Source of the DNA: Enoplolaimus lenunculus | Taxonomy: Eukaryota; Nematoda; Enoplea; Enoplida; Thoracostomopsidae | DNA length: 64,000 nucleotides | Assembly (NCBI GenBank): GCA_030248215.1 | Contig: JASANG010001633.1 | Span: forward strand, 124,001-188,000 | Reading direction: 5' to 3' | In this document: positions 1-15,300 of the stretch, one piece after another | How the letters are laid out: the number at the start of each line of letters is the position of its first letter | Position numbering within the stretch: position 1 is the stretch's first letter | The notes under the pieces: model-generated | What the model saw: only the letters and a program-made list of their open reading frames with translations | Database searches by the model: none | Told to the model about the DNA's origin: nothing | Program-made: the position numbers and the translations under genes

Positions 1-386
1 CAGGTCGGACAATTGCAGCACATCTGTAATAAAAATTGCGAGAAATTTACGTAATTTATTACTAATTTTGAAGGTAAAAGTAAACAAATTTCCGGTATTT
101 CTAAAACGGAACCGGAAACAGACCGATTTTTATCGGAAACAGAAACGCGAACGGATATCCGGTTACACCCTGCAAATCGCTATTTATAATGCTTAAAATA
201 TAGACTTGAGTTTAATATAAGCTTAAAGTGCATATAAATACATATATATGAACTTAATTACGCTGAGATAGATTCCACCAGACAAATGTTCTATTGTTGA
301 AAATTCGTTGCGGTCAAATTATTTGGAACCCTAAACCCCCGAGCCCTTAAATAAGTTTCCTCAGAGGCTCAGATATGTTAATCTAC

Positions 387-3300
387 CGGATCTCCCCGAA
401 GTCCAGGTACGCCATCATGTCCCGGTTCACCATTTTGACCCTAAAATTTAGTAAATACGCGATATATAATAGCGAAAATAGTTTGGAAGCGATGCGAACA
501 AGAAGCCAAACGCTATTTTAGTACTAAATCTTAAAGCAAAATTTTGGCTTTGATTCCTGTTGAGGGTCTGTGCCTGGGTGTCTTGCCTTGAGATCCACCA
601 TTGCAAATGAAGCCTTGATCCTAATCCTATCGTTACTTGGTGGTAAATTGTACCTTTCCTTCAACCAGCGGAGGCAAAAGCTTTCAAATTTAGTCGTTTA
701 GAACACGTTTCCAGTGATTTGACCCCGTGTTCTTCGGCAAAATTGTACGTATAAAAAGGCGACACACATTAGAATAACCAATTTTGTTAGAATAACCAAA
801 TTTATTAGAATAACCAGTTTTATTAGAATAACCAGTTTTATTACAATAACCAGCTTTATCAGAATAACCAGTTTTATTAGACCAGTTTTATTAGAATAAC
901 CAGTTTATTAGAATAACCAGTTTTATTAGAATAACCAGTTTTATTACAATAACCAGTTTTATCAGAATAACCAGTTTTATTAGAATAACCAGTTTTATTA
1001 GAATAACCAGTTTTATTAGAATAATCAGTTTTATTAGAATAACCAGTTTTATTAGAATAACCAGTTTTATTAGAATATTATTAGAATACCAGTTTTATCA
1101 GAATAACCAGTTTTATTAGAATAACCCGTTTTATTAGAATAACCAGTTTTATTAGAATAATCAGTTTTATTAGAATAACCAGTTTTATCAGAATAACCAG
1201 TTTTATTAGAATAACCAGTTTTATTACAATAACCAGTTTTTTCAGAATAACCAGTTTTATTAGAATAACCAGTTTTATTAGAATAATCAGTTTTATCAGA
1301 AGAACCAGTTTTATTAGAATAACCAGTTTTATTAGAATAACCAGTTTTATCAGAATAACCCGTTTTATTAGAATAACCAGTTTTATTAGAATAACCAGTT
1401 TTATTAGAATAACCAGTTTTATTAGAATAACCAGTTTTATTAATACCCGTTTTATAGAATAACCAGTTTTTATAACCAGTTTTATTAGAATAACCAGTTT
1501 TATTAGAATAACCCGTTTTATCAGAATAACCAGTTTTATTAGAATAACCCGTTTTATTAGAATAACCAGTTTTATCAGAATAACCATGAATAACCAGTTT
1601 TATTACAATAACCAGTTTTTTCAGAATAACCAGTTTTATTAGAATAACCAGTTTTATTAGAATAATCAGTTTTATCAGAAGAACCAGTTTTATTAGAATA
1701 ACCAGTTTTATTAGAATAACCAATTTTATCAGAATAACCCGTTTTATTAGAATAACCAGTTTTATTAGAATAACCAGTTTTATTAGAATAACCAGTTTTA
1801 TTAGAATAACCAGTTTTATTAGAATAACCCGTTTTATCAGAATAACCAGTTTTATTAGAATAACCCGTTTTATCAGAATAACCAGTTTTATTAGAATAAC
1901 CAGTTTTATTAGAATAACCAGTTTTATTAGAATAACCAGTTTTTTTCTCGTTTGGTACAATTTCGGGCAAAAATTCATTTTTCAATGTTATACCCTACAG
2001 AAATGACACCTTGGCAGGGCCAATTGAAATATTGATTATCTGCTGATTTTATGAGAAATTAACACAATAAACGGGGGTAGGGCTAAAAACTTACATTTTG
2101 ACCAAGGTCACCAGGAGCGCCCTGAAATATAATTAAACTGACTCTTCTGAAAAAGTTTCATTAAGCATTTAACCAAAACAAAACTACCCACGGATTTCTG
2201 GGGACGCATCAGTCGGTTGAAAGTTCACGTTGAGTTGAAACCTTGAATCCAGAAACTTCTGAAAGACAGGTTGAGATATGATAAAAACCAAACCTTCCGA
2301 GCGAAGCAAACTAAAAGCCAACTGCCATTTTAGTGTAAACCTTAATACAAAATGTTTTGGTTTTCATTGCTGTTTAAGGTCCTTAGGCCATGGTGACTTC
2401 CCCTATCGGATTGGCTAATGACGATTAGTTTGATAGGTTTTGTAGCTCAAGGGTCTCACTATGCTTGTCCTGCCGGCACCGGGCGCCGACCCATTTACCT
2501 AAAATAGTTTTTTATTAATTGGCTTGCGGTGCCGGACGGCAGCAGGTTGTATTGAAATTATCAAAACATATAGCGCTACCCAAAGGGTGGTGTTATACTT
2601 TTTGATAATTTCAATGCCATCTGATGCTGTTCGAAGTCGTCCGGTGCTGGCTGATTAAGTACAGCAGCGACCGTGGGACTGTGATGGCGCCTGTCGACGC
2701 CGCTCGACAAATAACCCCCCATAAAGTTATCAAGGCTATAAATAAAGATTACACCTGCTTTTTATTGTTATTTTAAAAGGTATTTAAAAATAACAGTTTC
2801 AATTATAGCAAAAAACACAAAACTACAATAACTGAGGTTTCAGCTAACCGGGTTACCAGGAGCACCTTTGGAGCCAGGTTTGCCCTAAAAAACATACTAT
2901 ATATGTCGTAGCCCAAGTCCTAATTTAGCCCAATTACGAATTAGGCTAGTTCAGGGCGTAATTACGACCTGGTCTAGCCTATGGCGTAATTCTTTCTATG
3001 CGACATGTGCACGGCTTGTGATTGGTTACTACCTTAATGCCATACTCATATACGATTGACTGATGCAAATACTTTTTTCTAATAGACTAAGCTATCTTTA
3101 TATATGTATGTATATATGCATGCATATATGAACAAAAACAATATTTCCTTATTAATTCAACGCAACTTTAACGCGATGCAATAAATATACATTCAAATTT
3201 TCTGAATGTAAGTTAAAAACGAACAATTCAAACCCAATCATAGCTGTTCGGTGGCTTTCTGAATTAATTCAGACCTTTCAAATTTATTCAAGAAGCTTGA

Positions 3301-6300
3301 ATTAATTTAAATATCAAACTTGAATGATATTTAGCAGACCACGTCGTTATAGTGACAGAACTATTTTTTGCATCATTTGTGCAATAAATACAAATTGTAA
3401 GATTTGAGTGCGTTTTTAAGTTCATAAATTTCGAGTAAAGCCTTCTTTGCGTGTGAATGTTTCTTGAAGTTGAAACCTTTATACGCAAGCTTTGTACTGC
3501 AAATCATTGGAAGAACTTGCAGGTGCAATTTGTTTATGATGAATATACGTAAATAATCTCATGGATATGTATGAATAGCCTTTTCAACAGCACTCGTCTG
3601 CAAATTATTCATATGAATTCATGTCAACATTCAGAATCGAAATGATATTTCTTTGCAAATACTTGCAACTGCAAGTTAATTGTATAAGTGGCAGCTGCGA
3701 GTTCTCCTTGCAAAAACTTGCACATGTAAATAGGTTTCTTGTATTAATGCCGCCAAAAGATCATATTTGCTCCGTCAAATAAGAATGTCTTAATATATAC
3801 TACGTACAAATAGTATGGTTACAGAGGGGGGTGGCATTGGGTGAATGTATCCCCCACAGGTTTTCCCTGGTAAAAATTTTATAGCATTTTTACTAAAATT
3901 AGTTTGCTATGTACGTTTCTTTTGAGATATTGACTTTTGGTTTATACACTGTTTTTTCAACGACCCCTTTAATATTTGGGCCCATGTATAGAACAGGTCC
4001 GAAACAGTAGTATATATAAGCATATTTGTAAGCCTAAGCGTATGGACGAGCTTATTCCTAAGCCTAAGCGTAAGCAAAAAATTAGTCTAAAGCTTAAACT
4101 GACTCTATTATGGTCCCTCCGGATTCTATACATGGGCCAATATTTGTTTAGCGCCACCTTAATTCTAAATTTCAAACAGGGTCAACCTTCAAAATTTAAA
4201 CACGAGTTAACAGTGTAAAATTAAAGTTTGACATTTGTCCAAGAAAGTTTGTGATTGGTTCTTGTCACGTAGTAAATATCAGGGTGCAACCGGAGGTGAA
4301 AAATACCGGAGCCGGAGGTCAACGAAACTTGCCGTAGCCGGAGGCAGACCTCCGATTGTACCCTGGTAAATATACACTACGTTTCAAGGATATTTTAAAT
4401 AGAATCCGCATTTGAAAGGATCCTTAGATTTAGTCGGCACCATATAGTCTCAGCTCACGTCAATATGGCATAGTAAAACATTAATGAAGCGTAATTGTTG
4501 TGTAGCAACTTACATCAGATCCGACAAGACCCTAAAATAAAGAAAATATACACTGCAACAAATGGTGATTCAAATTGACTGTCTCCGAAATCGGCTGTAC
4601 GCGACTACACAAACTGAGTCAAATTCGACTCCGCCAGAGTAAATCGTGCTACTCAGTGAGTCGAATTTGATTCAGTTTGTGTAAGTAGTCACGTAGAGCC
4701 TATTTCGGAGAGAGTCAATTTGAGTCACCATTTTTTGCAGTGTAGCTTCGATTTCAATTCTTCAAGACAATGTTCTATTCAACACTTATGCCTACGTTGA
4801 ACTGAGGCTTTATTTATGGGAGGGCCAATATAAAGAACAGAGCTGTAACAGTAGTATGACCATATTTCTAAGTCTAAGCCTAAGTCTAAACCAAAGCAAA
4901 AAATAAGTCTAATGCTAAGCTTCTTTTATTAAAGTTCCCTGGAAAAACGGTCCGCCCCTGATCTTTATATGGACCCTTGGGAGGATGTTTCACGATAGCG
5001 GACTATAACAATCAAACAAACCAATGGGAATATAGCATTGTAAACTACATTAGCGGAACCAATGCGAGCCATTCAGGATTTGCCTTTTTCCATACCACGG
5101 ACCGAGACCAAAATTTGTGTTAAGATTTAGCACTAAAATTGCGTTCGGCTGTTTTACTTCGTTCAAGAGCATTTCTCATTATTATACTTCATTTGCGTCC
5201 ATTAAAACTTTCTGAATCAGCCACTGGTGAAGTATATAATTTCCATACTTTCTCGCAGTCATGATAAATATAAAACTGTTTTGGGTCCATGTATAGAACA
5301 GGGCCGGAATAGTAGTATAAGCATATTCCTAAGCCTAAGCCTAAGCCTAAGCCTAAGCCTAAGCAAAAAAATTAGTCTAAAGCTTAAACTGACTCTATTA
5401 TAGCGCCTCTGAAAAACGATCCGGCCCTGTTCTATACATGGGCCATGTTTTGATTCGCTGTTTAAACTAAATTAAACTCACCGGCCGGCCACTAGGGCCA
5501 TCCAATCCAGCATCTCCGCGTGGTCCATCTGCGCCAGGAGGACCCTGATACAAACACTGAAGTATAGCCAGGGTAAATGGGATAATGTGGACTGGGCCAC
5601 GGGTGTGAACTCCTTTCATTGGTCCCAGTATTCGGTGTTTTTACAAAAATCTCAGTAAGAAGAAAGCATCTTAGGACCTCTAAAATTTAATTATTTAAAT
5701 AGTTCACGGTTTAATAAGGTTGCCTTGAGCATACATACAAATTTTTCGGAAATTTGGTCGGCAAACCTTGAAGAATCAGGATGCTGAAATGATTATAGCC
5801 AAAATATTCTAATTAAGTTAGCTAACAAACGCAGGTCAATGTATAGAACAGGACCGTAACAGTAGTATAAGCGTACTTCTAAACCAAAGTGTAAAAGAAT
5901 GAGCTTACCTATGCCAAAGCATAAAAAAATTTTAAAGCTTAAGCTTACTTTATTGCAGTCGCACAGAAAAATATTCCGATCCTGATCTTTGCACGGGCTC
6001 AAGATCTTACGAAAAACATTGCATCGTCTGATCTACGTTTGTGAAATAAGCTTCAGTGTACCTCACACTGAAGCTTTTTGGCTTCACACACTGAAGCTTT
6101 TTGGCTTCACACACTGAAGCTTTTTGGCTTCACACACTGAAGCTTTTTGGCTTCACACACTGAAGCTTTTTGGCTTCACACACTGAAGCTTATTGGCTTC
6201 AGTGTCCAGCACACTGAAGCTTTTTGGCTTCATACACTGAAGCTTTTTGGCTTCACACACTGAAGCTTATTGGCTTCAGTGTCCAGCACACTGAAGCTTT

Positions 6301-9300
6301 TTGGCCTCACACACTGAAGTTTTTTTGGCTTCAGTGTCCAGCACACGGAAGCTTTTTGGCTTCGCACTGTGAAGCTTTTTGGCTTCAGTGTCCAGCACAC
6401 TGAAGCTTTTTGGCTTCGCACACTGAAGTTTTTTGGCTTCAGTGTCCAGCACACTGAAGCTTTTTGGCTTCGCACACTGAAGTTTTTTGGCTTCAGTGAT
6501 CAGCACACTGAAGCTTTTTGGCTTCGCACAGTGAAGCTTTTTGGCTTCAGTGTCCAGCACACTGAAGCTTTTTGGCTTCGCACACTGAAGTTTTTTGGCT
6601 TCAGTGTCCAGCACACTGAAGCTTTTTGGCTTCGCACAGTGAAGCTTTTTGGCTTCAGTGTCCAGCACACTGAAGCTTTTTGGCTTCGCACACTGAAGTT
6701 TTTTGGCTTCAGTGTCCAGCACACTGAAGCTTTTTGGCTTCGCACACTGAAGTTTTTTGGCTTCAGTGATCAGCACACTGAAGCTTTTTGGCTTCGCACA
6801 GTGAAGCTTTTTGGCTTCAGTGTCCAGCACACTGAAGCTTTTTGGCTTCGCACACTGAAGTTTTTTGGCTTCAGTGTCCAGCACACTGAAGCTTTTTGGC
6901 TTCGCACACTGAAGTTTTTTGGCTTCAGTGTCCAGCACACTGAAGCTTTTTGGCTTCGCACAGTGAAGCTTTTTGGCTTCAGTGTCCAGCACACTGAAGC
7001 TTTTTGGCTTCACACACTGAAGCTTTTTGGCTTCACACACTGAAGCTTTTTGGCTTTACACACTGAAGCTATGTTGGCTTCCGTGTCCATCACACTACGA
7101 CCTCAAAAGTTACCTGTTGTACGCATGATATTGTGGAAGTTGCATTACCAGCCCATGTCACCAATAGGAGCATGCCTACTATTCCTATGCTTCAGCCTAA
7201 ACCTAAGCCTTAGCGTTGACTTTTTAAATACTTTAGTATCGTTCCGGCGCCATTCGTCAACCGTTCGACGCTGTCAGTCACCGTATGTCACCCGTACGGG
7301 ACCGTGCGTCACCCGTACGGCGCCGTCTGTTACCGTCCAGTACCATACGGTGTCGTATATGATTAATTTACTCAGAACACCGCTTGGTGATAGTCGGCGC
7401 CGGACGGATGCCGGCGTACGATAATTATACCGCAACGGTTAGTGTCACAGTCTCTAAGTCCACCAGTCTTTCTGTCTCTCAACGCCGAGGACTTTATAAG
7501 CCAACTCACCTGTGGACCAGGTTTTCCAGCCATTCCTGGTGGACCACGAGCGCCCTGAATGATAACTTAAATAGGTCAGATTTACATTCACAGTTAGTGT
7601 ACCAAAAACAAGTTATTGAAACAACGTTTAGGCCGATGTAAAGAACAGGGCCGGAACACTATTATTAGCATAGTGCTAAGTCTAAGTCTAAGCCTAAGCC
7701 TAAGCCTAAGTGTATGGATGAGCATATTTCTAAGCCTAAGCCTAAGCGTAAGAATGAGCATATTCCTAAGCCTAAGCCTAAGTCAAACAAAAAAATTAGT
7801 CTAAAGCTTAAACTTACTCTATTGCAGTCCCACAGACAAACGTTCCGCCCTTGATCTTTACATGGGTCAACGTTTTTAACGGTCTAATTACTGTTCGCTT
7901 TTCGCGCGTCGTGATATTCTATACTTTACGCGTCAAAAGCAAATATTCTGCAAAGATTACAAAGCTAAGCATTCATTAGTTCAAAAGTTACAAAACCTAT
8001 ATCGCAAATCGTAGCCAGCTCACCTTGCTTGAGAGGATGGAAAATATTTTAAGAGGGACATGCAAGAGTTTGCGATGATTTACAAACAAGTTTGAAACTT
8101 TTCTAAGAGGGGGCAGGGTGGAGATAAGCCCCCAATATTCCGCTCTCTCGACGGGCCCAAGTAGTATACTTGTGCGTTATACGGTTAAGGTTGATATGGT
8201 CGTAGAACCAAAAAGACCCTAAGTCAAACTAAAACATTGGCATCTGTCCATAGCTAACTATACTAAATATAATCAAGAGTGGATAATAGCTATTTAACAA
8301 GAGTGTGCAACTGAGTAGATTCTGTGTAGAAAAGAATGCATCCGTCACGCGTAGCGTTTTTAGCCACCCCCTCCCATTTATTTAGAGGGGGAACAACCGG
8401 TGCGAACCATGACACTTTACGCATGCCTCGTCAAACATGCTCCCCTTATAGTTTAATTTAGGGGTATTCATGTGTGATAGCGACCCCCCTCTAAACAAGG
8501 GAGTGGGGTCGGCCAAAAATGCGCCGCCCGCTGGTACATTTTGTTCCACACAAATTTCGGTAGTTGCACACTCTTGTTAGAGTGATCATCAACTCTTGAT
8601 ATAACCAAAAATATTAGTATAGATCCATGTACCGGATTTCCAGTCGGTCCAGGCAAACCAATACGTCCCTGAAATAAAATATTGTTGATGTTTCTTAGTG
8701 TAAACTTTGGTAATAAATACAAACTGTCATGTAAAATCTCAAAATACCTGTATAATCTATTAAGCCAGTATCACGATAATTCGACGTCCGACAACTTGTA
8801 AATAAGAAATTTGTTTTCGGGCCATGTTTAGCTCAACCACAGGACTCGACCAATCGAGCTTAAGCCAACGCTTAAACCGAAACCTAACGCTATTAAGCCT
8901 AAGTGTAAGCCTAAACATAATCCTAATCCTAAACCTAAAGCCTAACAATGCCATGCGTCTAAAGTCTTCCGGTCAATTTGTCTTCCAACGGATATAGGCT
9001 CCATTAATCACTATGGGCCAAGCTTGTTACCAAATAAAGCAAACTTCCGCTTTTCAATAGTTCTGCATCCGGTCTTGGTTGTATTTTTGCTTTACCTTTT
9101 GTCCATCGACCCCGGCAGCACCAGGGCTGCCTTGTGCGCCTTGAAAACCGTTCGGTCCCTAAAATATATTGTTTTTCAATTGCCAATGAACATATTAACA
9201 GAGTGGATTATACAAATGGCATAAAAAATCCCAGAAACTAATCGCGAATATTGTAAGTGCAATGGCAGATCAAACAAGGCCTCACACAATTAGACTTCAC

Positions 9301-12300
9301 CACAACAGGTGGAACCCTGCCCAAAATACGTATGTGTGGCGTTACAGCTTTATTACAATAAATTAATATAGCAAAATTTTCAGTCCATTGATAGTAAAAT
9401 CGGAAACGGACGAGAAATACCCATTTCAAGCAAAAGATATTTGCAAAAATAGAAATATTTTTGAATAATAAAAAAATCGCTTACCTTTAGTCCTTTCGGT
9501 CCCATTTGTCCCATGTAGCCAGGCGCGCCCTGAAAATCAAATATATTTCACTGTAAAGATACAATGATTTTAATTTTGACAACAAATTCGCTTGTGTCAC
9601 TTATGCTTAAGCGTTAACAATAGTTAGCTACGGTATTTTTTTCGAGTTAAATTTAACTGTAATTGATTCTACCTCTGTGTAAAGCCCTATTCACACGTGC
9701 AAGTTTTTGCTGCGAGAAGTTGGAGCTGCAAACTTCACTTGCAAGTTCTGCGCAAAATCCTGTTCGAAAAACTTGCAGCTGAAAATAATTTATTAAAAAT
9801 CATAGATAGGAATTTAGTTCACATGTGTGATTAACCATGCCAGTTCATTGAATTTATTGCAGCCGATTTTTCATTGGTTGACGAAAAACTGCAAGTTCTG
9901 CGTGCAATTTGCAGCAGCAAGTTCTCCCAGCAAAAATGTTCCCGTGTGAATAGGGCTTAAAGCTTACCTTTATATGTGTACATATATTTGATATGTGTAA
10001 TATATAATATATGTATATGTTTGTATATTTTCGTGGTCCGTCTTTACTTGAAATCTACCGACGGATCGAGGCTTTCAAATCAAGATATTTCTTCGCAGAA
10101 GTGAATCAACCGTAATATTTAAAGCATTACTAACAGTAATAGCAGATCCCGGCGAAAAGTCCCAAAATTTGACAGATTTTCAGTCGAATGCGGCCACAAA
10201 GCAATATTTGTTGGTTCCACATTGGCTTACGATTTTCACGCTGATCACCGTACGCGTAAGACCACGGTCACAATAGAAAATATTATGCCTTAAGGATTGC
10301 GCTATACTCGCTGCACAGCGCCGTGGGCCACCGTGTGGTGCCAGGCGTCATGTCAAATAGTAATTTTTTGAAAACAAGCGATGCCAAACGTCGCAGGACG
10401 TCGTCACGCGGCACAAAGAACGTCTACTGGTATTTCTGACGTGCGGTGCTGAGCAGCATTGTGCGGCACAATACACTATAGCGCAACCCTAAATGAACAA
10501 ATGTGGCCCATGTAAAGAGAATGGGCGGAAAGTTTTTTTGTGGGACTGCAACAGAGTAAGCTTAAACTTTACACAAATTTGTTTGCTTGGCTTAGGGTTA
10601 GGCTCAGGCTTACACTTAGAGATATGCTCATTCATACGCTTAGGCTTAGTCTTAGGCTGATGTTTAGGAATATGCTTATATAATACTGTTTCGCCCCTGT
10701 TCTTTACATTGGCCATAAATGTTAATAGAAAAATTCAACTTTGGGTGACCGTTTCGAACATTATCCGGCTCATACGCGACCCTACATTGTTACCGCCAGG
10801 TAGGGAACGTTATCTGTGATGCTTTGAATAAGTTTTCAACTATTTTTTTAATTTAGTTTTTCGAAAATAGCGAGTTTAACAAGCATCAACAACTCTTAAT
10901 TTACTGAATTCGATTTACATTTTCACCATTTTTTCCATCAAGTCCGTCGATTCCCGGCCGTCCACGCTGTCCGCGCGGTCCTTGAGTTCCGGGCCGCCCT
11001 GGTGCGCCATCAACCCCTGGAACACCAGGTTTCCCACGGCGACCAGGGATTCCGTTTTCGCCAGGTTTTCCTGGGTCGCCAACAGTGCCTGGCACTCCCT
11101 GAAATAAAGCGTTTCGTTTTTAATTTAACCTTTTCTCGCATGAATATTTTTTATTTCATCTCAGGTCGGAACCCGTATTCTCAAATGTCTACAGCACCTA
11201 TAACCAATTGGTAATAGATCCTGTAACTTTGGAACTAGCGCATGGTGAGGTTCGAAATTCAGCAGATTGTTCGAGTTTGATTTGCCCAACTTCTGCAGCA
11301 GTTTTGAGATTTGCAATTGCAGATGTTTGTTGGTTTGAAAACCTATCGCAAACTGATGATAGGTGCTATACGCCGAGTTATAACAAATGCATAAAAATCT
11401 GTATGTATATTTTCTAATTACAGAACAATGTCGTCTTAAATGTTCTATGTAACTATTGTAAACAAAGTATGCTGGAAACTTGCCCAAAATACGTATATGA
11501 GAAACTCCAGTTTTAATTTTATTGATATTAATCAGCATTCAGCATCGTTTCCTACGTTTGACTGTTATCTTCTACAAGGGGAAATATAGCAGTTTCGTCA
11601 AAATCAATTGGAAAAACTTTTTTCTCTGTCGCTTCGCTTGCTGCCGAATTCTCTTTTTGGTTGGTGGCGGCTAATCCTCGTAATAACCACCGTCCTGCTA
11701 GCCAGGAACATTTTACGGCTTTGGGGGCTACAAAAACGGCCAGTGCTTTCTGTTGCGGGCGTCACCTTGTCGCCTTGTTTTCCAGGATGCCCATCCGGTC
11801 CTTTTGGTCCTTTCGTGCCTTTAAGTCCTCGCGGTCCCGGAGCGCCTCGATCGCCTGGCAAACCGGGCTTTCCTGGCTTACCCTAAAATTATTGACATAC
11901 AGAAGAAGAACAAATTTTCAAACAGAATTAGCCGAACAGGAAAGTAATTAAACAGTAATTACTGTTTGATCTCATTTGTGCTCTGATAGGTGCTACACAG
12001 ATTTGAGAATATTAGCACAAAATACACAACTCTAAATGGGGCTACGGTAGAATTGCAATCAATTTCAATTTGAACAGTTTTAGTTGGATCCAACGGCGTA
12101 TGCAGAGACTGTGCCAGACGGCGTATATTCCTTCCCGAAATTTCTGGACAAACAAGAAAAAACCGCTTATACAAAAACAGGCCATAGAATAACCTTTTGG
12201 GTTTTAGATGAAAATTTCAGAACTCCTGGCTGCGCCCCTGGTTAAACCTCCAAAGTACAACCAGATTTCGTAGTTTATACAAGTTGCTCTTGTAACCTGT

Positions 12301-15300
12301 TGGCCGACCAATTTCAGAACTGGTTAAGTTCAGTGGTTCTCATTGACTCTGAGAAACACGTACATTATTAATGAACAGAGGGGAACCGGATAATAATTTA
12401 CCGTATTCCGGAACCGGAAATCAGTTTTTTGGATAATATTAAACACGATCCACAAATCCGATTCCACTCTGGTAAAAAATATGTGTGACTTTAGTGTATA
12501 TATTTGGTGTGCCTGTCTCAAGACAAAAGGATAGCTAGCTCTGCAGGTAGAATTTTAGTGTTAATATATTAACTACAAATGCTACTTAGAGAAAATGGCT
12601 GGGTTTCTGAAACCGTACTTAACTACGACTTAGTACTTAAGTACGTTCTAAACAATTACTTAACCATTTTGTCGTTGTTAAAAGTTTACTTAAGTTAGGT
12701 AATAATACTTAATCGCTGACAAAATTTGTCATATTACAGATTAGCAGCTCAGGCATGCTGATCTTGGTCTAACTGAAATTGTAGACTAATGGTACCTCTT
12801 TGATAATAAAGCAGAACTAATTGTTATTTTGTTGTGACAGTTGCTCTCGTTTGTCTTTTATCTGTTTTTGTTCGAAAAGTTAAGTATTTACTTAAATAGG
12901 CGACTTAAGTAATTACTTAAGTACAACTTAAGCAAATACTTAAGTAAGATTTCAGAAACCCAGCCAATGCCATTATACGTTCAATAATCACTCTACTCAG
13001 ATCAGAGTTTCATTTTCAAATGTGAAAGTAACCAGTTGACCAGATGATATTCTGGTTGCAAAATAGGATAAAGTTCATTTATTTTACTCTCCAACCATAA
13101 AACACTGAAACCAACTGAAGGCGTAAGCCAGCAAACCTTACATCAACGCCAGGGCTTGCGGTCGGACCTGGAGCACCTTTCGGCCCTTTATCGCCGGTTT
13201 TACCCGGAAGACCCATTTTTCCCGGCGATCCTGGTTCACCCTAAAATCAATGGGTCTGTTAATAATAAAATTAAAAATAATCAACTGCTTAATGGTTCGC
13301 TATAGTTTTTTTGAAGTGCGGCGACGTCCGTCACCGTGATTCGCCGTCCGTCACCGTGCGGTATCGTACGCAAATAACTCGCGTACGATTAAACGTATGG
13401 TGACGGACGGTGACAGACGACGCCGTACGGGTGACGGACGGTGACAGACGACGCCGTACGGGTGACGGACGGTGACAGACGACGCCGTACGGGTGACGGA
13501 CGGTGACAGACGACGCCGTACGGGTGACGGACGGTGACAGACGACGCCGTACGGGTGACGCACGGTGACAACACCGACGCACGGTGCCACCCGACGCCGT
13601 ACGGGTGACGGACGGTGACAGACGACGCCGTACGGGTGACGGACGGTGACAGACGACGCCGTACGGGTGACGGACGGTGACAGACGACGCCGTACGGGTG
13701 ACGCACGGTGACAGACGACGCCGTACGGGTGACGCACGGTGACAGACGACGCCGTACGGGTGACGCACGGTGACAGACGACGCCGTACGGGTGACGCACG
13801 GTGACGTACGGCGTCGGACGTCAAGTATAGCGCATCGCTAACCCGTTGCAGTCCGAAGCGTACTGCGAGTATAACCACCGCCAACGGTGTATGTCAAATT
13901 AATACACAATGAGCAGTGTTTAACAATTATTACGCGTATGTGCTCGTCGAAATCGCCGCACAAAGGATATGAAATCGAGTAACCTGTTAATAATGAACGC
14001 TATGCGTTCGTTGAACAATCCAGTTCAATTTCAACTTGAACTCGGATTTCAGATGAAATTAAAAATGTTTGCGTTACAAAGAGTTAATAGTAACTCAAGA
14101 TAAGGTTTGCACGTTCTTTATTCACAACCAAAAATGCAAATACTTCAACCGTATGCCTTAGGAACAAAATGGGTAGTGTGACCTTACCATAGATCCGGGT
14201 GGACCCACTGGCCCTTTGTCTCCTGCAGGTCCCTGAAATTGTTGATGGGTGTAATTTTTTTCAGTTACAGTAGTGACCCGAATATAAGAAGGTAATAACA
14301 GTCTGAGGTTTCTATTTTGAATTTGAATCTATAGGGACATTTAATTAGAGTCTGCATTTAGTTGAAAATCTTTAACTGGAGTCCATAAATGTTCATTATT
14401 GTAATTTGGTTACGCTAAATCTGCCTGGTATACTTGAGTTTTAAATGCTTATTCCTAAAGCACCTGTAAGCTAAACACTAATGTCAACTTATAAAATGCC
14501 TTTTTATATCAACCGATATCGTCGTACTTGAATCCCACGAGGTCCTTGTAAACCTGTAGCACCTTTGTCTCCACGTTCGCCCTTAAATGTAAAATGTGTT
14601 TTAATCGAATCTACGACAATTCATCGCCCGACAACTTGGGCTCAAAACAGAGTCCATATATAGAACAGGGCCGGAAGAGTAGTATAATCATATTCCTAAG
14701 CCTAAGCCTAAGCACTAAGCCTAAGCGTATGGATGAGCCTATTCCTAAGCAAATACCTAAGCGTAAGCCTAAGCCTACGCAAAAAATTAGTCTAAAGCTT
14801 AAACTGACTCTATTACAGCACCTCCGGAACCCGATTCGGACCTGTTCTATACATGGGCCCCTCTTAGCATATAAAAGCTTAATTAATAGGACCAATGTAA
14901 AGAACAGGGACGGGACAGTATTATAATCATATTCCTAAGCCTAAGCCTAAGCCTAAGCATTAAGCCTATGGGCCCCTCTTAGCATATAAAAGCATAATTA
15001 ATAGGACCAATGTAAAGAACAGGGACGGGACAGTATTATAATCATATTCCTAAGCCTAAGCCTAAGCCTAAGCATTAAGCCTATGGGCCCCTCTTAGCAT
15101 ATAAAAGCATAATTAATAGGACCAATGTAAAGAACAGGGACGGGACAGCATTATAATCATATTCCTAAGCCTAAGCCTAAGCCTAAGCATTAAGCCTATG
15201 GGCCCCTCTTAGCATATAAAAGCTTAATTAATAGGACCAATGTAAAGAACAGGGACGGGACAGTATTATAATCATATTCCTAAGCCTAAGCCTAAGCCTA

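Noticed and set aside
771-1942. Possible CRISPR array
   Set aside because: The repeats are directly adjacent with no unique spacers, and the surrounding genes are eukaryotic.
1070-1985. Long open frames of up to 302 codons on the minus strand
   Set aside because: They are translations of the 18-bp minisatellite (VILIKL, YSNKTG repeats); 18 is a multiple of 3, so all frames stay open.
6230-7043. Frames of up to 254 codons on both strands
   Set aside because: Products of the 54-bp satellite ([23 protein letters not shown]); no start context, splice signals or non-repeat protein sequence.
13331-13884. Three overlapping minus-strand frames reading [12 protein letters not shown]
   Set aside because: The 31-bp unit shifts frame every repeat, so the same peptide shows in all three frames; not coding.
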